A DNA stretch of 64,000 bases. It comes from SAR202 cluster bacterium bin90. GTDB taxonomy: Bacteria; Chloroflexota; Dehalococcoidia; Lucifugimonadales; JADFKI01. Position 1 is the first letter of the stretch. Each line of letters starts with the position of its first letter. The stretch spans positions 1 to 64,000 of the forward strand of contig MPND01000011.1 of assembly GCA_002238855.1 (NCBI GenBank), in the 5' to 3' direction. Made by a program: the position numbers and the translations under genes. Positions 49,772 through 59,301 of this stretch are shown here, piece after piece. Under the pieces are notes generated by a model. That model was given only the letters and a program-made list of their open reading frames with translations, had not been told where the DNA came from and did not search any database.

Positions 49772-52177
49772 CTACTGGGACAATGGTGCGCGTCCCAATA
49801 ACTCGCTTAGAATCTGTTCGTTGTGCGCCCCCAAGGGTGCCGACGGTCTCCAATTCTGCTTGGGTAGCCCATCAGTGATGATCGCCTGTCCCGGATAAGT
49901 CTTTCGACCTACATCGGGTTCGTCCAGCGTCACAAAGAAGTCTCGCCCGCGCAGATGCGGATCGTCCAGCATATCTATGCTCCTGTGGACCGCACCCGCC
50001 GGTACGCCCACTGCCTGCAAGGCATTCATAGCCTCAATGGCATCCTCTTCCTTCGTCCATGACGCGATTATGCCATTAAGTTCGGCCTCGTTCTGCTGAC
50101 GGGACAACTCTTCGCGGAAACGTCTATCTGTTGCCAGTCCCGGCGTACCCATGACTCCGCATAGCGCTTGCCATTGCTCATCACAGGTTACGGCAATTGC
50201 CAGCCATCTGTCATCACCCAGACAGGGATAGACGCCGTGCGGGGCGTGCCGGTAGTGGCTGTTGCCCTTGCGGTCCGGCTGCACTCCGTTGTGGGCGTAT
50301 GCGCCGATGAACTCACCAATCTGACAGACAGGCCCCTCCGCCAGGGCAATGTCGATGAACTGACCCTGCCCTGTTGTCGTCCGATGCTGCAGCGCGGTCA
50401 TTATAGCAGCGGCGGCATTCATTCCGGTCACAGGGTCCGGGTAGGCGATGCCGGATGTCATAGGCATTTCGCCATCATAGCCCATCAGACTGGGGATGCC
50501 GGTGATAGATTCTACCGATGTGCCATATGCGGGAAACTCCGCTGCCGCGCCCTCTGCGCCGTAGCCAGAGATGGAGCACATGACGATATCGGGGCGCACC
50601 TGCCGCAACGATTCATAGCCCAGCTTGAAATTTCGCATCACATGCGGACGGAAGCTCTCGATCACGATGTCGGACACGGACGCGAGTTCCAGGAAGGCAT
50701 CCCTACCCTCCGGAAGGTCAAGGCGAAGGGCAAGACTATCCTTATTTCTGTTGTGCTTGTTGTCAACACCCCTCGTGCGGTCGATCTGGACACGCGGATC
50801 AGAAACCTTGACCACATGCGCGCCGAAGTCAGCAAGTATGCGCGCCACCAGTGGCCCTGCCCAAACGCGAGTCAGATCTATAACACGAATGCCGGACAGC
50901 AGTCCGCGCTCCAGGTGCGGCTGCGCCTTTAGCGTACTTTTCTCGGGAGGCTCTTGCCCGTACGACGCAGGCGGAATCCTTGACCGCTCGCAAGCCTTTG
51001 ACACAAGCTTATTGTGCTCTCCGAGTGATGGCGCCGGCGAGAATCTGGGCTCTGTCGCGCTCATATGAAACGGCACGCGTGGGAACGTAACCGTGCCACC
51101 CTGCGGATGCTCGAATTCAGCGAACAGACTGCGCTCAAGGTACTGGCTGTCCTGCATAGTCTCACTGAGGTCAAATACGGGGGAGGCTGGTACCGAATAG
51201 ACGCCCGCGGCAAGCTCTACAATCTCCTGCCGCGTCTTATCGGCCACCCACTCCAGCAGTATCTCGTCTATCTCATCCGCAGCGTCCTTCAGGCTCTGGA
51301 ACACCGAAAAGCGCGGATCTATTAGCAGGTCTTCCCTGCCGATCATCGCGCACACGTAGTCCCACTGGTGGGGTGCCGATGCGGAGAAGGTGATGTAACC
51401 GTCCTTGCATGGCAGCGTGGTTATGGGATAGCCGCCGGTGCGCCTCCCGGTGGCGAGCCTAACTCCTGCGCGCTTGCGAATGATGCCGTCGTACTGGTGC
51501 GATACGAAGGTGAATTGGTGCAGCGCCGCCAACGCCTCCATTTCGGAAACTTCGACCTGCCGACCTCTGCCTGTAAGGGAGCGGGCGCGAAGTCCGAGCA
51601 TTGTGCCCGCGTATCCCTTCATCGCGGTAAGGCGCTGCGCCTGGTAGCCCGGAAGCATAAGGGGCTCGCGGCCTTCTTCGCCACTCAGGTACAGGTATCC
51701 GCCTAGAGCAAGGCTGACTAACGGGGTAGATTGCCAGTCCGCGTATGGTCCGCCAAGGCCGAAAGGCGTCAGCGACAGGTTCACTAGCAGAGGGTTGATG
51801 GACTGAAGTGTATCCGCATCCACTCCGAGCTCGCGCCTGGTCTGTGGCTGCCAGTCGTCTACCAGCACATCCGCGTCGCTCACCAGATTGAGCAGTTCTG
51901 ACATGCCGTTAGCACTTTTCCAGTCGAGAAGAACGCTTTCCTTGCCCATATTGTCGTACAGGAAGAGGGCACCGGCATCAGGAGCATCGTAGCCCTTCAT
52001 CTGCGGTTCAGCGTATCGTGTCCAACTGCCGAGAGGTGGTCGTTCAATCTTGATGACGCGCGCGCCGAATGCGGCCAGCATGCGACCGCAGAAAGCGCCC
52101 GCAACAGACTCCGCGACTTCAACTACTGTCAGGTCGGACAGAGGTGGGATACGTTGATAGGCTGGATCTTCGATCAT
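49772..52177 (-). CDS. Fused tandem CaiB/BaiF family III CoA transferase
   Basis: The 801 residues are two family III CoA-transferase domains joined head to tail: about 10-395 (LTVVEVAESVAGAFCGRMLA) and 425-795 (IRVIDLTRVWAGPLVARILA). In each half the position of the catalytic Asp of formyl-CoA transferase (after GQGQxxDxAL or GRGRQVEVSE) is Glu, which is frequent in the family. The two halves are only distantly alike, so the fusion is old. Such enzymes move CoA between carboxylic acids, here probably feeding the acyl-CoA to the carboxylase encoded downstream. A ribosome site is not obvious; the gene begins 15 bases after bioY. Confidence 0.9.
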   Translation of the reverse strand: MIEDPAYQRIPPLSDLTVVEVAESVAGAFCGRMLAAFGARVIKIERPPLGSWTRYAEPQMKGYDAPDAGALFLYDNMGKESVLLDWKSANGMSELLNLVSDADVLVDDWQPQTRRELGVDADTLQSINPLLVNLSLTPFGLGGPYADWQSTPLVSLALGGYLYLSGEEGREPLMLPGYQAQRLTAMKGYAGTMLGLRARSLTGRGRQVEVSEMEALAALHQFTFVSHQYDGIIRKRAGVRLATGRRTGGYPITTLPCKDGYITFSASAPHQWDYVCAMIGREDLLIDPRFSVFQSLKDAADEIDEILLEWVADKTRQEIVELAAGVYSVPASPVFDLSETMQDSQYLERSLFAEFEHPQGGTVTFPRVPFHMSATEPRFSPAPSLGEHNKLVSKACERSRIPPASYGQEPPEKSTLKAQPHLERGLLSGIRVIDLTRVWAGPLVARILADFGAHVVKVSDPRVQIDRTRGVDNKHNRNKDSLALRLDLPEGRDAFLELASVSDIVIESFRPHVMRNFKLGYESLRQVRPDIVMCSISGYGAEGAAAEFPAYGTSVESITGIPSLMGYDGEMPMTSGIAYPDPVTGMNAAAAIMTALQHRTTTGQGQFIDIALAEGPVCQIGEFIGAYAHNGVQPDRKGNSHYRHAPHGVYPCLGDDRWLAIAVTCDEQWQALCGVMGTPGLATDRRFREELSRQQNEAELNGIIASWTKEEDAIEAMNALQAVGVPAGAVHRSIDMLDDPHLRGRDFFVTLDEPDVGRKTYPGQAIITDGLPKQNWRPSAPLGAHNEQILSELLGRAPLSQ

Positions 52178-52192
52178 GCGCCGCCGGTGACT

Positions 52193-52861
52193 CTAGCTTC
52201 TCGAGCGGTTTCTGTGGTCGGCGATTGTCCAGCCTGCACCGATTACAATGGACGCGAGCATCAGCTTCACGAGATCGCCGGGAATGAAGGGATACACTGC
52301 GCCCGAGAACAACTCGCCTTGTGCAGGCCAGCCGAAATCGAAGACCGACAACCATATCAGCGCAGGCACATATATCCACAGGTTGCCAAGCAGCATCGTC
52401 CACAGGCTCTTGCCGCGTATCCAACCGCGCTCTGACATGAACCCGATGATTGGAACGGCAGTGATGAAACCGATCAGATAGCCGCCGGTAATGCCGGTCA
52501 CCGCGCTCAGTCCTCGGGTGATGTCCCACGCGAGTTCCCTGCTGGCAAACATCGGCGCGCCCACCATCCCGAGAAGGTAATAGACTACGATGGCAAGAAG
52601 TCCCCAACGAAGCCCCAGGAAGCCGCCCATCAGTAGCACGCCGGCGGTCTGGAATGTGATTGGAACGGGGTTATCGGGCAGGTAGAAGTGCATCTTGCCG
52701 CAGGCCGCGAGAACGACCACAGCCGCCAATGCGAGGAGTGCACGCTGAATCGTCGTAAGTGAGGGGAAGAGCGCGTCCATCAGGGATGGATTGCGCGTGC
52801 CAATCAGAGCCTCCCCCGACTCGCGCGCGAGCGATGCTCCTGAGCCTGTTGCCGTCTGCAT
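52193..52861 (-). CDS. bioY: BioY-family biotin transporter (ECF S-component)
   Basis: The ATG at 52859-52861 has GGAGG 9 bases upstream. The 222 residues have six membrane helices and the BioY motif PVPITFQTAGVLLMGGFLG near residue 68, then LGMVGAPMFA and GYLIGF, as in biotin-binding S-components. It lies first in an operon with a biotin-dependent carboxylase, which supports biotin as its substrate. No ECF ATPases are nearby; BioY can share a general energising module or act alone. Confidence 0.9.
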   Translation of the reverse strand: MQTATGSGASLARESGEALIGTRNPSLMDALFPSLTTIQRALLALAAVVVLAACGKMHFYLPDNPVPITFQTAGVLLMGGFLGLRWGLLAIVVYYLLGMVGAPMFASRELAWDITRGLSAVTGITGGYLIGFITAVPIIGFMSERGWIRGKSLWTMLLGNLWIYVPALIWLSVFDFGWPAQGELFSGAVYPFIPGDLVKLMLASIVIGAGWTIADHRNRSRS

Positions 52862-52944
52862 AGAATCTGCCTCCGTGTGCGTCTCAAGCCTTGCCGATAC
52901 TAGCAACGGCAGTCTGAGGGTGTCAAGGAAATGCGCGCCTTAGG

Positions 52945-54096
52945 CTAGGACCAGTTAGTCTGCTGCAACGAGGCAATGGTGCCGTCCGCAGGACGCCAGA
53001 CTGCCGCATCGTCGCGCCAGGGATTCGCCTTCAGCCAGTCTTCATCCATGCCGACGCCGAGGCCTGTTCCGGTTGGTAGCGGCAGGAATCCGTCCTTCTG
53101 CACGGGGAAGTCGCCGGTGCAGGCGTCCTGGAACCACGGGTGAATGCCGCCCTCCTGGATCATGAAGTTGGGCACGCAAGCATCGAGATGCAATGATGCT
53201 ATGGTGCAGAGTGGACCGTAGGGATTGTGGGGCTGGAAGCCGACATAGTGTGCCTCCGCCATCGCAGCGATCTTCTTAAGCTCGGATATGCCGCCGCCCT
53301 GCACGATGTCCGGCTGGATCATCTTCACAATCTGCCGCTGTAGCAGGTCGGTGTAATCCCACTTCGTGTAGAGGCGTTCGCCCGTCGCGAGAGGAATGTT
53401 CACCTGCTCGGCCACGCGCTGCATGGCATCCAGATTTTGCGGCGGCACAGGCTCCTCATATACGAACGGTCGATACGGCTCCATCGCGTTGCCGATGCGA
53501 ATGGCGTCTGCTGGGGCGAGCCTGCCATGAACTTCTACCAACAGCTCAACATCGTCGCCCACCGCCTCGCGCACGGCTTCAAGCTTCTTGATAGCGATGC
53601 GCTCCGCCTCTATAGGTATGAAAAGTCCGCGATGGTCGAAGGGGTCGCCTTTGAGCGCGGTCAGCCCTTGCTCAGTATGGCGCAGCGCGTTCTCAACCGC
53701 GTCCTCGACGGTCAAGCCGTCCCACCTGCCGTAGCACCAGAGCTTGTCGCGCATCGCGCCGCCAAGAAGCTGATACACCGGCACGCCGAGCGCCTGTCCC
53801 TTGATGTCCCACAGCGCAATTTCGATGCCGCTGATTGCCGACATCTGCACCACACCGCCTCGCACATGGAAGTGATGATACAGCGTCTGCCAGTGCTCCT
53901 CGATGCGGTGCGGGTCCTTGCCGATGAGTACCTGCCCGAACTCCTCGACCATCGAAGCGACTGCCAGCGGACCTGAAGTAGCCTCGCCCCAGCCGGTGAT
54001 GCCCTCGTCGGTCTCAATCTTCACGAACATATAGTTACGCGCCATACCGCGAGGGGCGGCAGCAGCGGGATGGGCGGTGACGGATGTGATTTTCAT
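52945..54096 (-). CDS. Mandelate racemase/galactonate dehydratase-type enolase-superfamily enzyme
   Basis: The 383 residues have the MR/MLE N-terminal capping domain (MKITSVTAHPA, VKIETDEGITGWGEA) and barrel. Metal ligands are Glu in LLVEVHGRL near 186, Glu in FVYEEPVPP near 212 and Glu in ATGERLYT near 238; catalytic His is in GFQPHNPYGP near 287. The layout fits sugar-acid dehydratases of the galactonate/gluconate group, which remove water from an aldonate to give a 2-keto-3-deoxy acid. Together with the hydroxyacid dehydrogenase and oxidoreductase encoded upstream this suggests a sugar-acid or related catabolic area. Confidence 0.9.
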   Translation of the reverse strand: MKITSVTAHPAAAAPRGMARNYMFVKIETDEGITGWGEATSGPLAVASMVEEFGQVLIGKDPHRIEEHWQTLYHHFHVRGGVVQMSAISGIEIALWDIKGQALGVPVYQLLGGAMRDKLWCYGRWDGLTVEDAVENALRHTEQGLTALKGDPFDHRGLFIPIEAERIAIKKLEAVREAVGDDVELLVEVHGRLAPADAIRIGNAMEPYRPFVYEEPVPPQNLDAMQRVAEQVNIPLATGERLYTKWDYTDLLQRQIVKMIQPDIVQGGGISELKKIAAMAEAHYVGFQPHNPYGPLCTIASLHLDACVPNFMIQEGGIHPWFQDACTGDFPVQKDGFLPLPTGTGLGVGMDEDWLKANPWRDDAAVWRPADGTIASLQQTNWS

Positions 54097-54217
54097 AGGT
54101 GGGGGTGCTCCTGCTTAAGTTTTGATGGAGACGCCTTGGTTCAACCGATATTCAACTTCACTTTGAACGCATTTCATGCAGTTCTACATCACTTCCAGAC
54201 TGCCGCGCTTCAAGCCA

Positions 54218-54457
54218 TCATTTGAACGACACTTCACATTCATCGGTCCGCCGAGACGCAAGGAGACTCTCGACGCTAATATCTTCGTCAAGGTCTTGCC
54301 AATGGATATGGCTGCTTTCGGCTTTAAGGTCCCAATTGTTCCGCTCACCTGGCGTGGCATGTAAAATTCTCGGATACCAGTCAGGTGGTAGGAACAAAAC
54401 GCGATCATATGTAAGTTCGGCCGTAAGAGGGTCATCATTAATCGTGATATTCTTCAA
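54218..54457 (-). CDS. DUF2442 family protein
   Basis: The 79-residue product has the DUF2442 signature WDLKAESSHIHWQDLDEDISVESLL at residues 42-66 (cited as IHWQDLDEDISVESLL). The start is a TTG with little ribosome-site support; an in-frame TGA a few codons upstream limits it. DUF2442 proteins are small, often found beside toxin-antitoxin modules, and of unknown role. Here it follows the HigBA pair on the same strand by 45 bases and may be co-transcribed. Confidence 0.65.
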   Translation of the reverse strand: MKNITINDDPLTAELTYDRVLFLPPDWYPRILHATPGERNNWDLKAESSHIHWQDLDEDISVESLLASRRTDECEVSFK

Positions 54458-54502
54458 CGTTAATCAATTCCAGAACTCTAATCCTGTGGAGGGAGTTCAT
54501 AA

Positions 54503-54796
54503 CTATCCCACCGTCAAAGTAAAGTCCTTGACCTCTACCTGTTCCGCGTGCTCGCGCAACTGCCAGAGATCGTATGCCATTTGCATCCCAAGCCAAGTCT
54601 CTGGCGAAGACCCGAAGGCTTTGGAGAGGCGAATTGCCATGTCAACCGAAATTCCAGACTTCTCATTCACCACGTCAAACAGATCTTGATTACTTACACC
54701 TAGACCTTCAGCCGCTTTCGCCACCGACAGATTCAGCGGCTCCAAGCACTGCCTCTTGACGATTCCGCCTGGATGCGGCGGGTTGTGCATAGGCAT
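54503..54796 (-). CDS. higA: HigA-type antitoxin (XRE helix-turn-helix)
   Basis: I take the ATG at 54794-54796, which has GGAGGT 7 bases upstream; a TTG six codons earlier would overlap the toxin stop. The 97 residues begin MPMHNPPHPGGIVKRQCLEP, the HigA start, with the helix-turn-helix SVAKAAEGLGVSNQDLFDVV and RLSKAFGSSPETWLGMQ following. It binds and neutralises the toxin and represses the operon. Toxin-first gene order is normal for higBA. Confidence 0.92.
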   Translation of the reverse strand: MPMHNPPHPGGIVKRQCLEPLNLSVAKAAEGLGVSNQDLFDVVNEKSGISVDMAIRLSKAFGSSPETWLGMQMAYDLWQLREHAEQVEVKDFTLTVG

Positions 54797-54810
54797 CTTA
54801 ATTACCTCCG

Positions 54811-55089
54811 TCAATGATAATCTATGTAATTCACATCAACTGCGTCCCCGTCTTCAAATCTGAAAGTAACGCGCCAATTCCCAGATACCGATACTGCGTA
54901 GTGTCCCCTAAGGTCGCCTCTGAGCCGATGAAAACGGAACCCTGGCAGATTCATGTCTTGTAGTGTACGGCTGTAGTCAAGGGCAGCAAGTATGTCCGTC
55001 AGCTTGGTGATATGCTCCGGCTGCAATCTTGCCGTGCCGCGTCCATTATAGAATGCCCTTAGCCCTCGATGCCTGAAAGACCTAATCAC
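54811..55089 (-). CDS. higB: HigB/RelE-type toxin
   Basis: The 92 residues match HigB-type mRNA interferases: IRSFRHRGLRAFYNGRGTA (cited as FRHRGLRAFY), LQDMNLPGFRFHRLRGDLRGHYAVSVSGNWRVTFRF (cited as FHRLRGDLRGHYAVSV) and YIDYH at the end, the last two giving the catalytic Arg/His set. It would cut ribosome-bound mRNA. The start is GTG; no ribosome site is clear. Confidence 0.92.
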   Translation of the reverse strand: MIRSFRHRGLRAFYNGRGTARLQPEHITKLTDILAALDYSRTLQDMNLPGFRFHRLRGDLRGHYAVSVSGNWRVTFRFEDGDAVDVNYIDYH

Positions 55090-55139
55090 TATGAAATTGT
55101 AAGATGCTTTTACCCTTCAATCAATGAGTCGGCACCTCT

Positions 55140-56105
55140 CTAATACCACTTCGTCTTGTCTACGACATTCGTCAGCTCTTCACCGGCGGCGAAGCGGCGG
55201 GCGTTGTCAAGGATTATCTCGAAGCGTCTTTCGGGGATGTTACCGGCATCTCTGACTGCGACGTGAGGTGTCATCAACACATTCGGCAAGCCCCACAGCT
55301 TGTGGTCGGACGGCAGCGGTTCCTGCTCGAACACGTCCAGGCCCGCACCCGCGATGACGCCGTTCTCGATGGCGTCCGCGAGGTCGTCTATCTTGCAGAC
55401 CATGCCCCTGCCGATGTTGATGAAGTATGCGCTGCTCTTCATCCGGCTGAACCGAGCGGCATCGAAGGTGAACTCCGTTTCCGGTGTGTGTGGCACCGTG
55501 GTTATCACGAAGTCCGCTCTCGGCAGCACATCGTCCAGTTCCTCAGGCGTGTGGAACTCCACATACGGCAGGTCGAACTCACGTCGCGGCTCGATTCCGA
55601 TGACTTCCATGCCAAGCTCTTTGCAAAGCCGCGCCGTCTCATGCCCGATGCCCCCGACGCCGTTGATGAGCGCAACCGCGCCTGCAAGGTCGATGTACGG
55701 CGACTTCCGCGCATCCTTGTCCCATTCCCTGCGCCTCTGAGCGTCCATATACCAGGGCAGTCCCCGTGACAGCGCTAGCAGGAACATCAGGATGTGGTGC
55801 GATATGTGATCGAAGTAGATGCCGCGCGGGTTGCATATCGTGAGCGGATGCTCGATCAGCTCCGGATAGTAGTATCCAAAGAATGGTCCTGCATCCGGAT
55901 TCTGCACCCAGCCTAGCTTCTCCGCGACCTTCAGCGCGTCCGGCGAGACCCATCCATAGACGCCGTCGGCGTCGCGGATCGCCTCCATTGCCTCCTCGTC
56001 GGTCTCGGGGGAGGCGACTTCCCAGTCTGCCTCGGTATCCGCGAGGCGGGCGGCGAACATTCGCCTGTCATCATCCTGCGGCGGCAGGAACACGAACTTT
56101 GGCAT
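55140..56105 (-). CDS. D-2-hydroxyacid dehydrogenase (NAD-dependent)
   Basis: The 321 residues have a catalytic domain, an NAD fold with VGGIGHETARL near 150, and the D-2-hydroxyacid dehydrogenase triad: Arg in INIGRGMV near 232, Glu in LDVFEQEPLP near 262 and His in LMTPHVAVRD near 280. An AGGAGAAT site precedes the ATG. It reduces or oxidises a 2-keto/2-hydroxy acid pair; with the dehydratase and LLM enzyme next to it, a sugar-acid or xenobiotic catabolic step is plausible. Confidence 0.9.
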   Translation of the reverse strand: MPKFVFLPPQDDDRRMFAARLADTEADWEVASPETDEEAMEAIRDADGVYGWVSPDALKVAEKLGWVQNPDAGPFFGYYYPELIEHPLTICNPRGIYFDHISHHILMFLLALSRGLPWYMDAQRRREWDKDARKSPYIDLAGAVALINGVGGIGHETARLCKELGMEVIGIEPRREFDLPYVEFHTPEELDDVLPRADFVITTVPHTPETEFTFDAARFSRMKSSAYFINIGRGMVCKIDDLADAIENGVIAGAGLDVFEQEPLPSDHKLWGLPNVLMTPHVAVRDAGNIPERRFEIILDNARRFAAGEELTNVVDKTKWY

Positions 56106-56218
56106 AAAGGATTCTCCTAAGTTTTCAATCGTCTGTAAACAGTCGTCAGTCTCTTGTTAGGATTCAGCCGTCAAGCAGACACACTGACGGCTGAACACTG
56201 ATATCCGTTGGCTAATCT

Positions 56219-57427
56219 CTAGTCGGCCGCCATCACCGCTTCCAGCTTGTCCTTCGCGCCATTGCGTGCCTTGGGGATGACATACTTGCCGAACATCTCG
56301 ATGGAACTCATTACCTTCTCATGAGGGATGGTCTCGGTCTGCATAATCATCAGCACCTGGTCCACGCCGATCTCTTCGTACATCTCGATGGTCTTCAGGC
56401 AGCTCTCCGGGTTGCCGGCGATAATCACGCCGCGATCGGCAAGAACATTGGCATCCAGTTCCGCGATAGCCGCTCTCGCTGCGCCCGGACCGGAGTCGAG
56501 CGAAATGCCAACCTCGGCGGCCTGCTGCTGATGTTCTTCGTCCGATTGCCGCAACCAGCGCCCGAAGTCGGCCTGCAGGTGGTCGGGCACGCCGCCCCAG
56601 TCCTCGAGAAGCTGCTCGTAAGCACCGATGCGTCCTTGGATGTACGGCTTGTCCGGCCCGAAGAAGGTCTTCATGGACTCGGCGGCAAGCTCTTTGGCAT
56701 ACTGGTCGTCTTCATCGCAGAAGCCATGCACATTGTTGCCCCAGAAGTTGGTGACGAACGCGCCCGCAGGCTCGACTTCCCCTACGGATTCGCGATAAAT
56801 CTTCAGCTTTTCCTTGAGGACATTGACTGCGTAGGACGCGGACGAAAGCACGCCGATGCCCTTCTGCGCAGCCAGACGGAAGCTGTCTTCCGACGTGCAA
56901 GCCAGGTACATGCGGGGGTGCGGCTTCTGGAAGGTCTTGGGCAGCACTCGCCGGGAGGGCACATTCCAGAACTTGCCCTCGTATTCAAACTCGTCCGACT
57001 GCCATATCTTGGGCAGCATGGATAGGGACTCGCTCCACATCTCTCGAGTGTCGCGCGGGTCAACACCCAGGCCCAGTTGCTCGTAGGCATTGGAGCGGCC
57101 TGTGCCGAACTCGACTCGTCCGTCTGTGAGCTGGTCAACCATCGCCACGCGCTCTGCGATTCGGACAGGATGCGCATGCGGCAGTATGGACACGCCATAG
57201 CCAATGCGAATCTGCTTCGTAATCTGGCTGAGCGCACCGAACAAGACCTCTGGGCACGGCGACCCTGAGAAGCCGGTCAGGAAGTGGTGCTCAACGAACC
57301 AGAGCGCATCGAAGCCCACCTGATCCGCAAGCTCACACTGCTCCAGGGTTTCCTTGTATAGGGTGTTCCAGTCTATCTCAGTGCCCTGGAATGGGCGCTG
57401 CGTCTCGTAGAGCAATCCGAACTGCAT
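56219..57427 (-). CDS. LLM-class flavin-dependent oxidoreductase (luciferase-like)
   Basis: The ATG at 57425-57427 has GAGGAG 8 bases upstream; a longer frame has none. The 402 residues form a bacterial-luciferase-like barrel: MQFGLLYETQRP at the start, DALWFVEHHFLTGFSG near 40, GYGVSILPHAHPVRIAE near 75 and DGRVEFGTGRSNAYEQ near 103. These enzymes use FMN (or F420) to oxygenate or reduce small organics and are very abundant in SAR202-type Chloroflexota. Substrate unknown. Confidence 0.9.
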   Translation of the reverse strand: MQFGLLYETQRPFQGTEIDWNTLYKETLEQCELADQVGFDALWFVEHHFLTGFSGSPCPEVLFGALSQITKQIRIGYGVSILPHAHPVRIAERVAMVDQLTDGRVEFGTGRSNAYEQLGLGVDPRDTREMWSESLSMLPKIWQSDEFEYEGKFWNVPSRRVLPKTFQKPHPRMYLACTSEDSFRLAAQKGIGVLSSASYAVNVLKEKLKIYRESVGEVEPAGAFVTNFWGNNVHGFCDEDDQYAKELAAESMKTFFGPDKPYIQGRIGAYEQLLEDWGGVPDHLQADFGRWLRQSDEEHQQQAAEVGISLDSGPGAARAAIAELDANVLADRGVIIAGNPESCLKTIEMYEEIGVDQVLMIMQTETIPHEKVMSSIEMFGKYVIPKARNGAKDKLEAVMAAD

Positions 57428-57741
57428 GGTAATGTCTCCTCTCGCCATGGGTTTAGCATCAATGGGTGGCGCTTCAGATGGGCGAATTATACTTGCATTC
57501 TTTAACAAGGTAAAACGGCGTGTACACTCGGTACAGAACCGAATCCAGTGGACTCCGCCCCTGAAGCCTATTGGCTACAAGATTCCAGTAAGCGGGTGTG
57601 TAAGACATCCTCGAAATGGCAGTTCGGCGATTGCCAACAGCACGCCTTCATGTGCTATACTGCGCCCATATTTAGTAGTGCGAGATTAAACCCTTCCAAG
57701 CCTTTATTAAGCGAGATGCAGTACACCCAAGGAGGGCAAAC
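57428..57741. other. Divergent intergenic region, no gene seen
   Basis: About 310 bases between the LLM gene (minus) and the second DUF1800 gene (plus). It should carry both promoters. No repeat, RNA or ORF with coding character is evident. The ribosome site of the DUF1800 gene (AAGGAGG) is at 57730-57736. Confidence 0.4.
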
Positions 57742-59196
57742 ATGGTCGTCGAGACAACGCAGGCAGTTGAACAGATAGCACACCTCATGCGCCGCGCCGG
57801 CTTTGGGGCAACACGAGATGAACTCGATGCCCTAGAGTCCAAGGGTTACGACTCAGTCGTCGCAGAGCTTATAAACCCAAGCGACACTTCGGCGATGCCG
57901 GACGACATCATCAGGCGCTACCATCACGAGCAGTCAGGCATGATGGGGCAGGTAAATCCCGCCGCCTACTGGCTGTACAAGATGATCTCCACAAAGGCGC
58001 CGCTCATAGAGAAGATGGCGCTCTTCTGGCACAGCGTGTTCGCCACGGGCTACCCGAAAATTACGCAGGGCAAGGTGCTCAACGACCAGATTCGCATGTT
58101 CCGCAGGTACGGCATGAGCAACTTCAAGACCTTGCTTGTCGAGTTGTCCAGGGACCCGGCGATGATTGTATGGCTGGACAACCACGACAATCATAAGGGC
58201 GCAATCAACGAGAACTACGGTCGCGAGCTGCTTGAGCTTTTCAGCATGGGCGTGGGCAACTACTCGGAGGAAGATATCAAGGAAGCATCGCGTGCATTCA
58301 CCGGCTGGACGCTTGGCAACACCGAGTACATGGCGCTTCGAGGCGAGCGGGACTCCATCTGGCCCTACGGCAGAATAGCCTGGCACTTTGAATACAAGCC
58401 GGAGGACCACGACGAGGGCGAAAAGACATTCCTCGGGCAGACTGGCAACTTCAACGGCGAGGACATCATCGACATCATCTGCCAGCAGGAAGCTACCGCT
58501 CGCTTTATAGCACGGCACTTGTACGACTTCTTCGTTGCAGAAGAGCCGCCTGTGCCCGCCTGGCCCTATTCGCCACCACGAGATGAAGACGCCATCCAGA
58601 CATTGGTGGACACCTACTTCGAGAGCGGTTACGAAATCTCCGCAATGCTCGAAACGCTCTTCACATCCGACTTCTTCAAGGACGACGAGGACATCCGCTT
58701 CATCAGGGTTAAGAGCCCTGCGGAGCTTATGGCCAGCACATTGAGGCTGACCGGCGAGTTCGCGAAGAGGCCTCGGCGCGAAATACTTGACCGGGCGATG
58801 CAGATGCAATACATGGGCCAGCAGCTCAACAACCCGCCCAGCGTAGAAGGCTGGCATCAGGGCATGGAGTGGATAGACACCGGAACGCTTGTTGAGCGAC
58901 TGAACTTCGCGACACAGCAGGTCGGCGATGTGAACATGCCGGGCGTCAGGTCTATGATTGATCGAGTTGCGGCCGAGAGCGACGGATTTATTTCATCAGC
59001 AAGGCTCGTGGACGCTTGCCTCGACGCGATGGGGGTGGTCGCAGTCTCGGAAGACACACGGGAGGTTCTGGAAACCTTCTCGGCGAAGCTCGGGGACCTT
59101 GAAGTCAGCGCGGATAATGTCAGCGAGGCGGCCGAGCAGCGTATTGCCCAGATGTTCCAGATGGTGGCCGCATCGCACGAGTTCCAGCGGGCGTAG
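57742..59196 (+). CDS. DUF1800 family protein (second copy)
   Basis: The 484 residues are a clear paralogue of the protein at 33077-34495: LMRRAGFGATRDELDALESKG, MALFWHSVFATGYPK, NENYGRELLELFSMG and NNPPSVEGWHQGMEWI. A strong AAGGAGG site precedes the ATG. Unlike the first locus, no DUF1501 gene follows; a Uma2-type gene and an NHL propeller come next. This suggests DUF1800 and NHL are the constant partners. Confidence 0.92.
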   Translation: MVVETTQAVEQIAHLMRRAGFGATRDELDALESKGYDSVVAELINPSDTSAMPDDIIRRYHHEQSGMMGQVNPAAYWLYKMISTKAPLIEKMALFWHSVFATGYPKITQGKVLNDQIRMFRRYGMSNFKTLLVELSRDPAMIVWLDNHDNHKGAINENYGRELLELFSMGVGNYSEEDIKEASRAFTGWTLGNTEYMALRGERDSIWPYGRIAWHFEYKPEDHDEGEKTFLGQTGNFNGEDIIDIICQQEATARFIARHLYDFFVAEEPPVPAWPYSPPRDEDAIQTLVDTYFESGYEISAMLETLFTSDFFKDDEDIRFIRVKSPAELMASTLRLTGEFAKRPRREILDRAMQMQYMGQQLNNPPSVEGWHQGMEWIDTGTLVERLNFATQQVGDVNMPGVRSMIDRVAAESDGFISSARLVDACLDAMGVVAVSEDTREVLETFSAKLGDLEVSADNVSEAAEQRIAQMFQMVAASHEFQRA

Positions 59197-59241
59197 CATC
59201 TCGATAATCTGTTCACAAAGCAGTAAATCAATGTACATCAA

Positions 59242-59283
59242 AACGGGCATCTCGCCTCGTAAATGGAAGACGAGATGCCCGTT
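59242..59283. terminator. Hairpin terminator after the second DUF1800 gene
   Basis: A perfect 13-bp stem (59242-59254 with 59271-59283) with a 16-base loop, 45 bases after the DUF1800 stop. Little T run follows. It separates that gene from the Uma2 gene 20 bases on. Confidence 0.7.
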
Positions 59284-59301
59284 ACGTAAAGCTTAAGTGA
59301 T

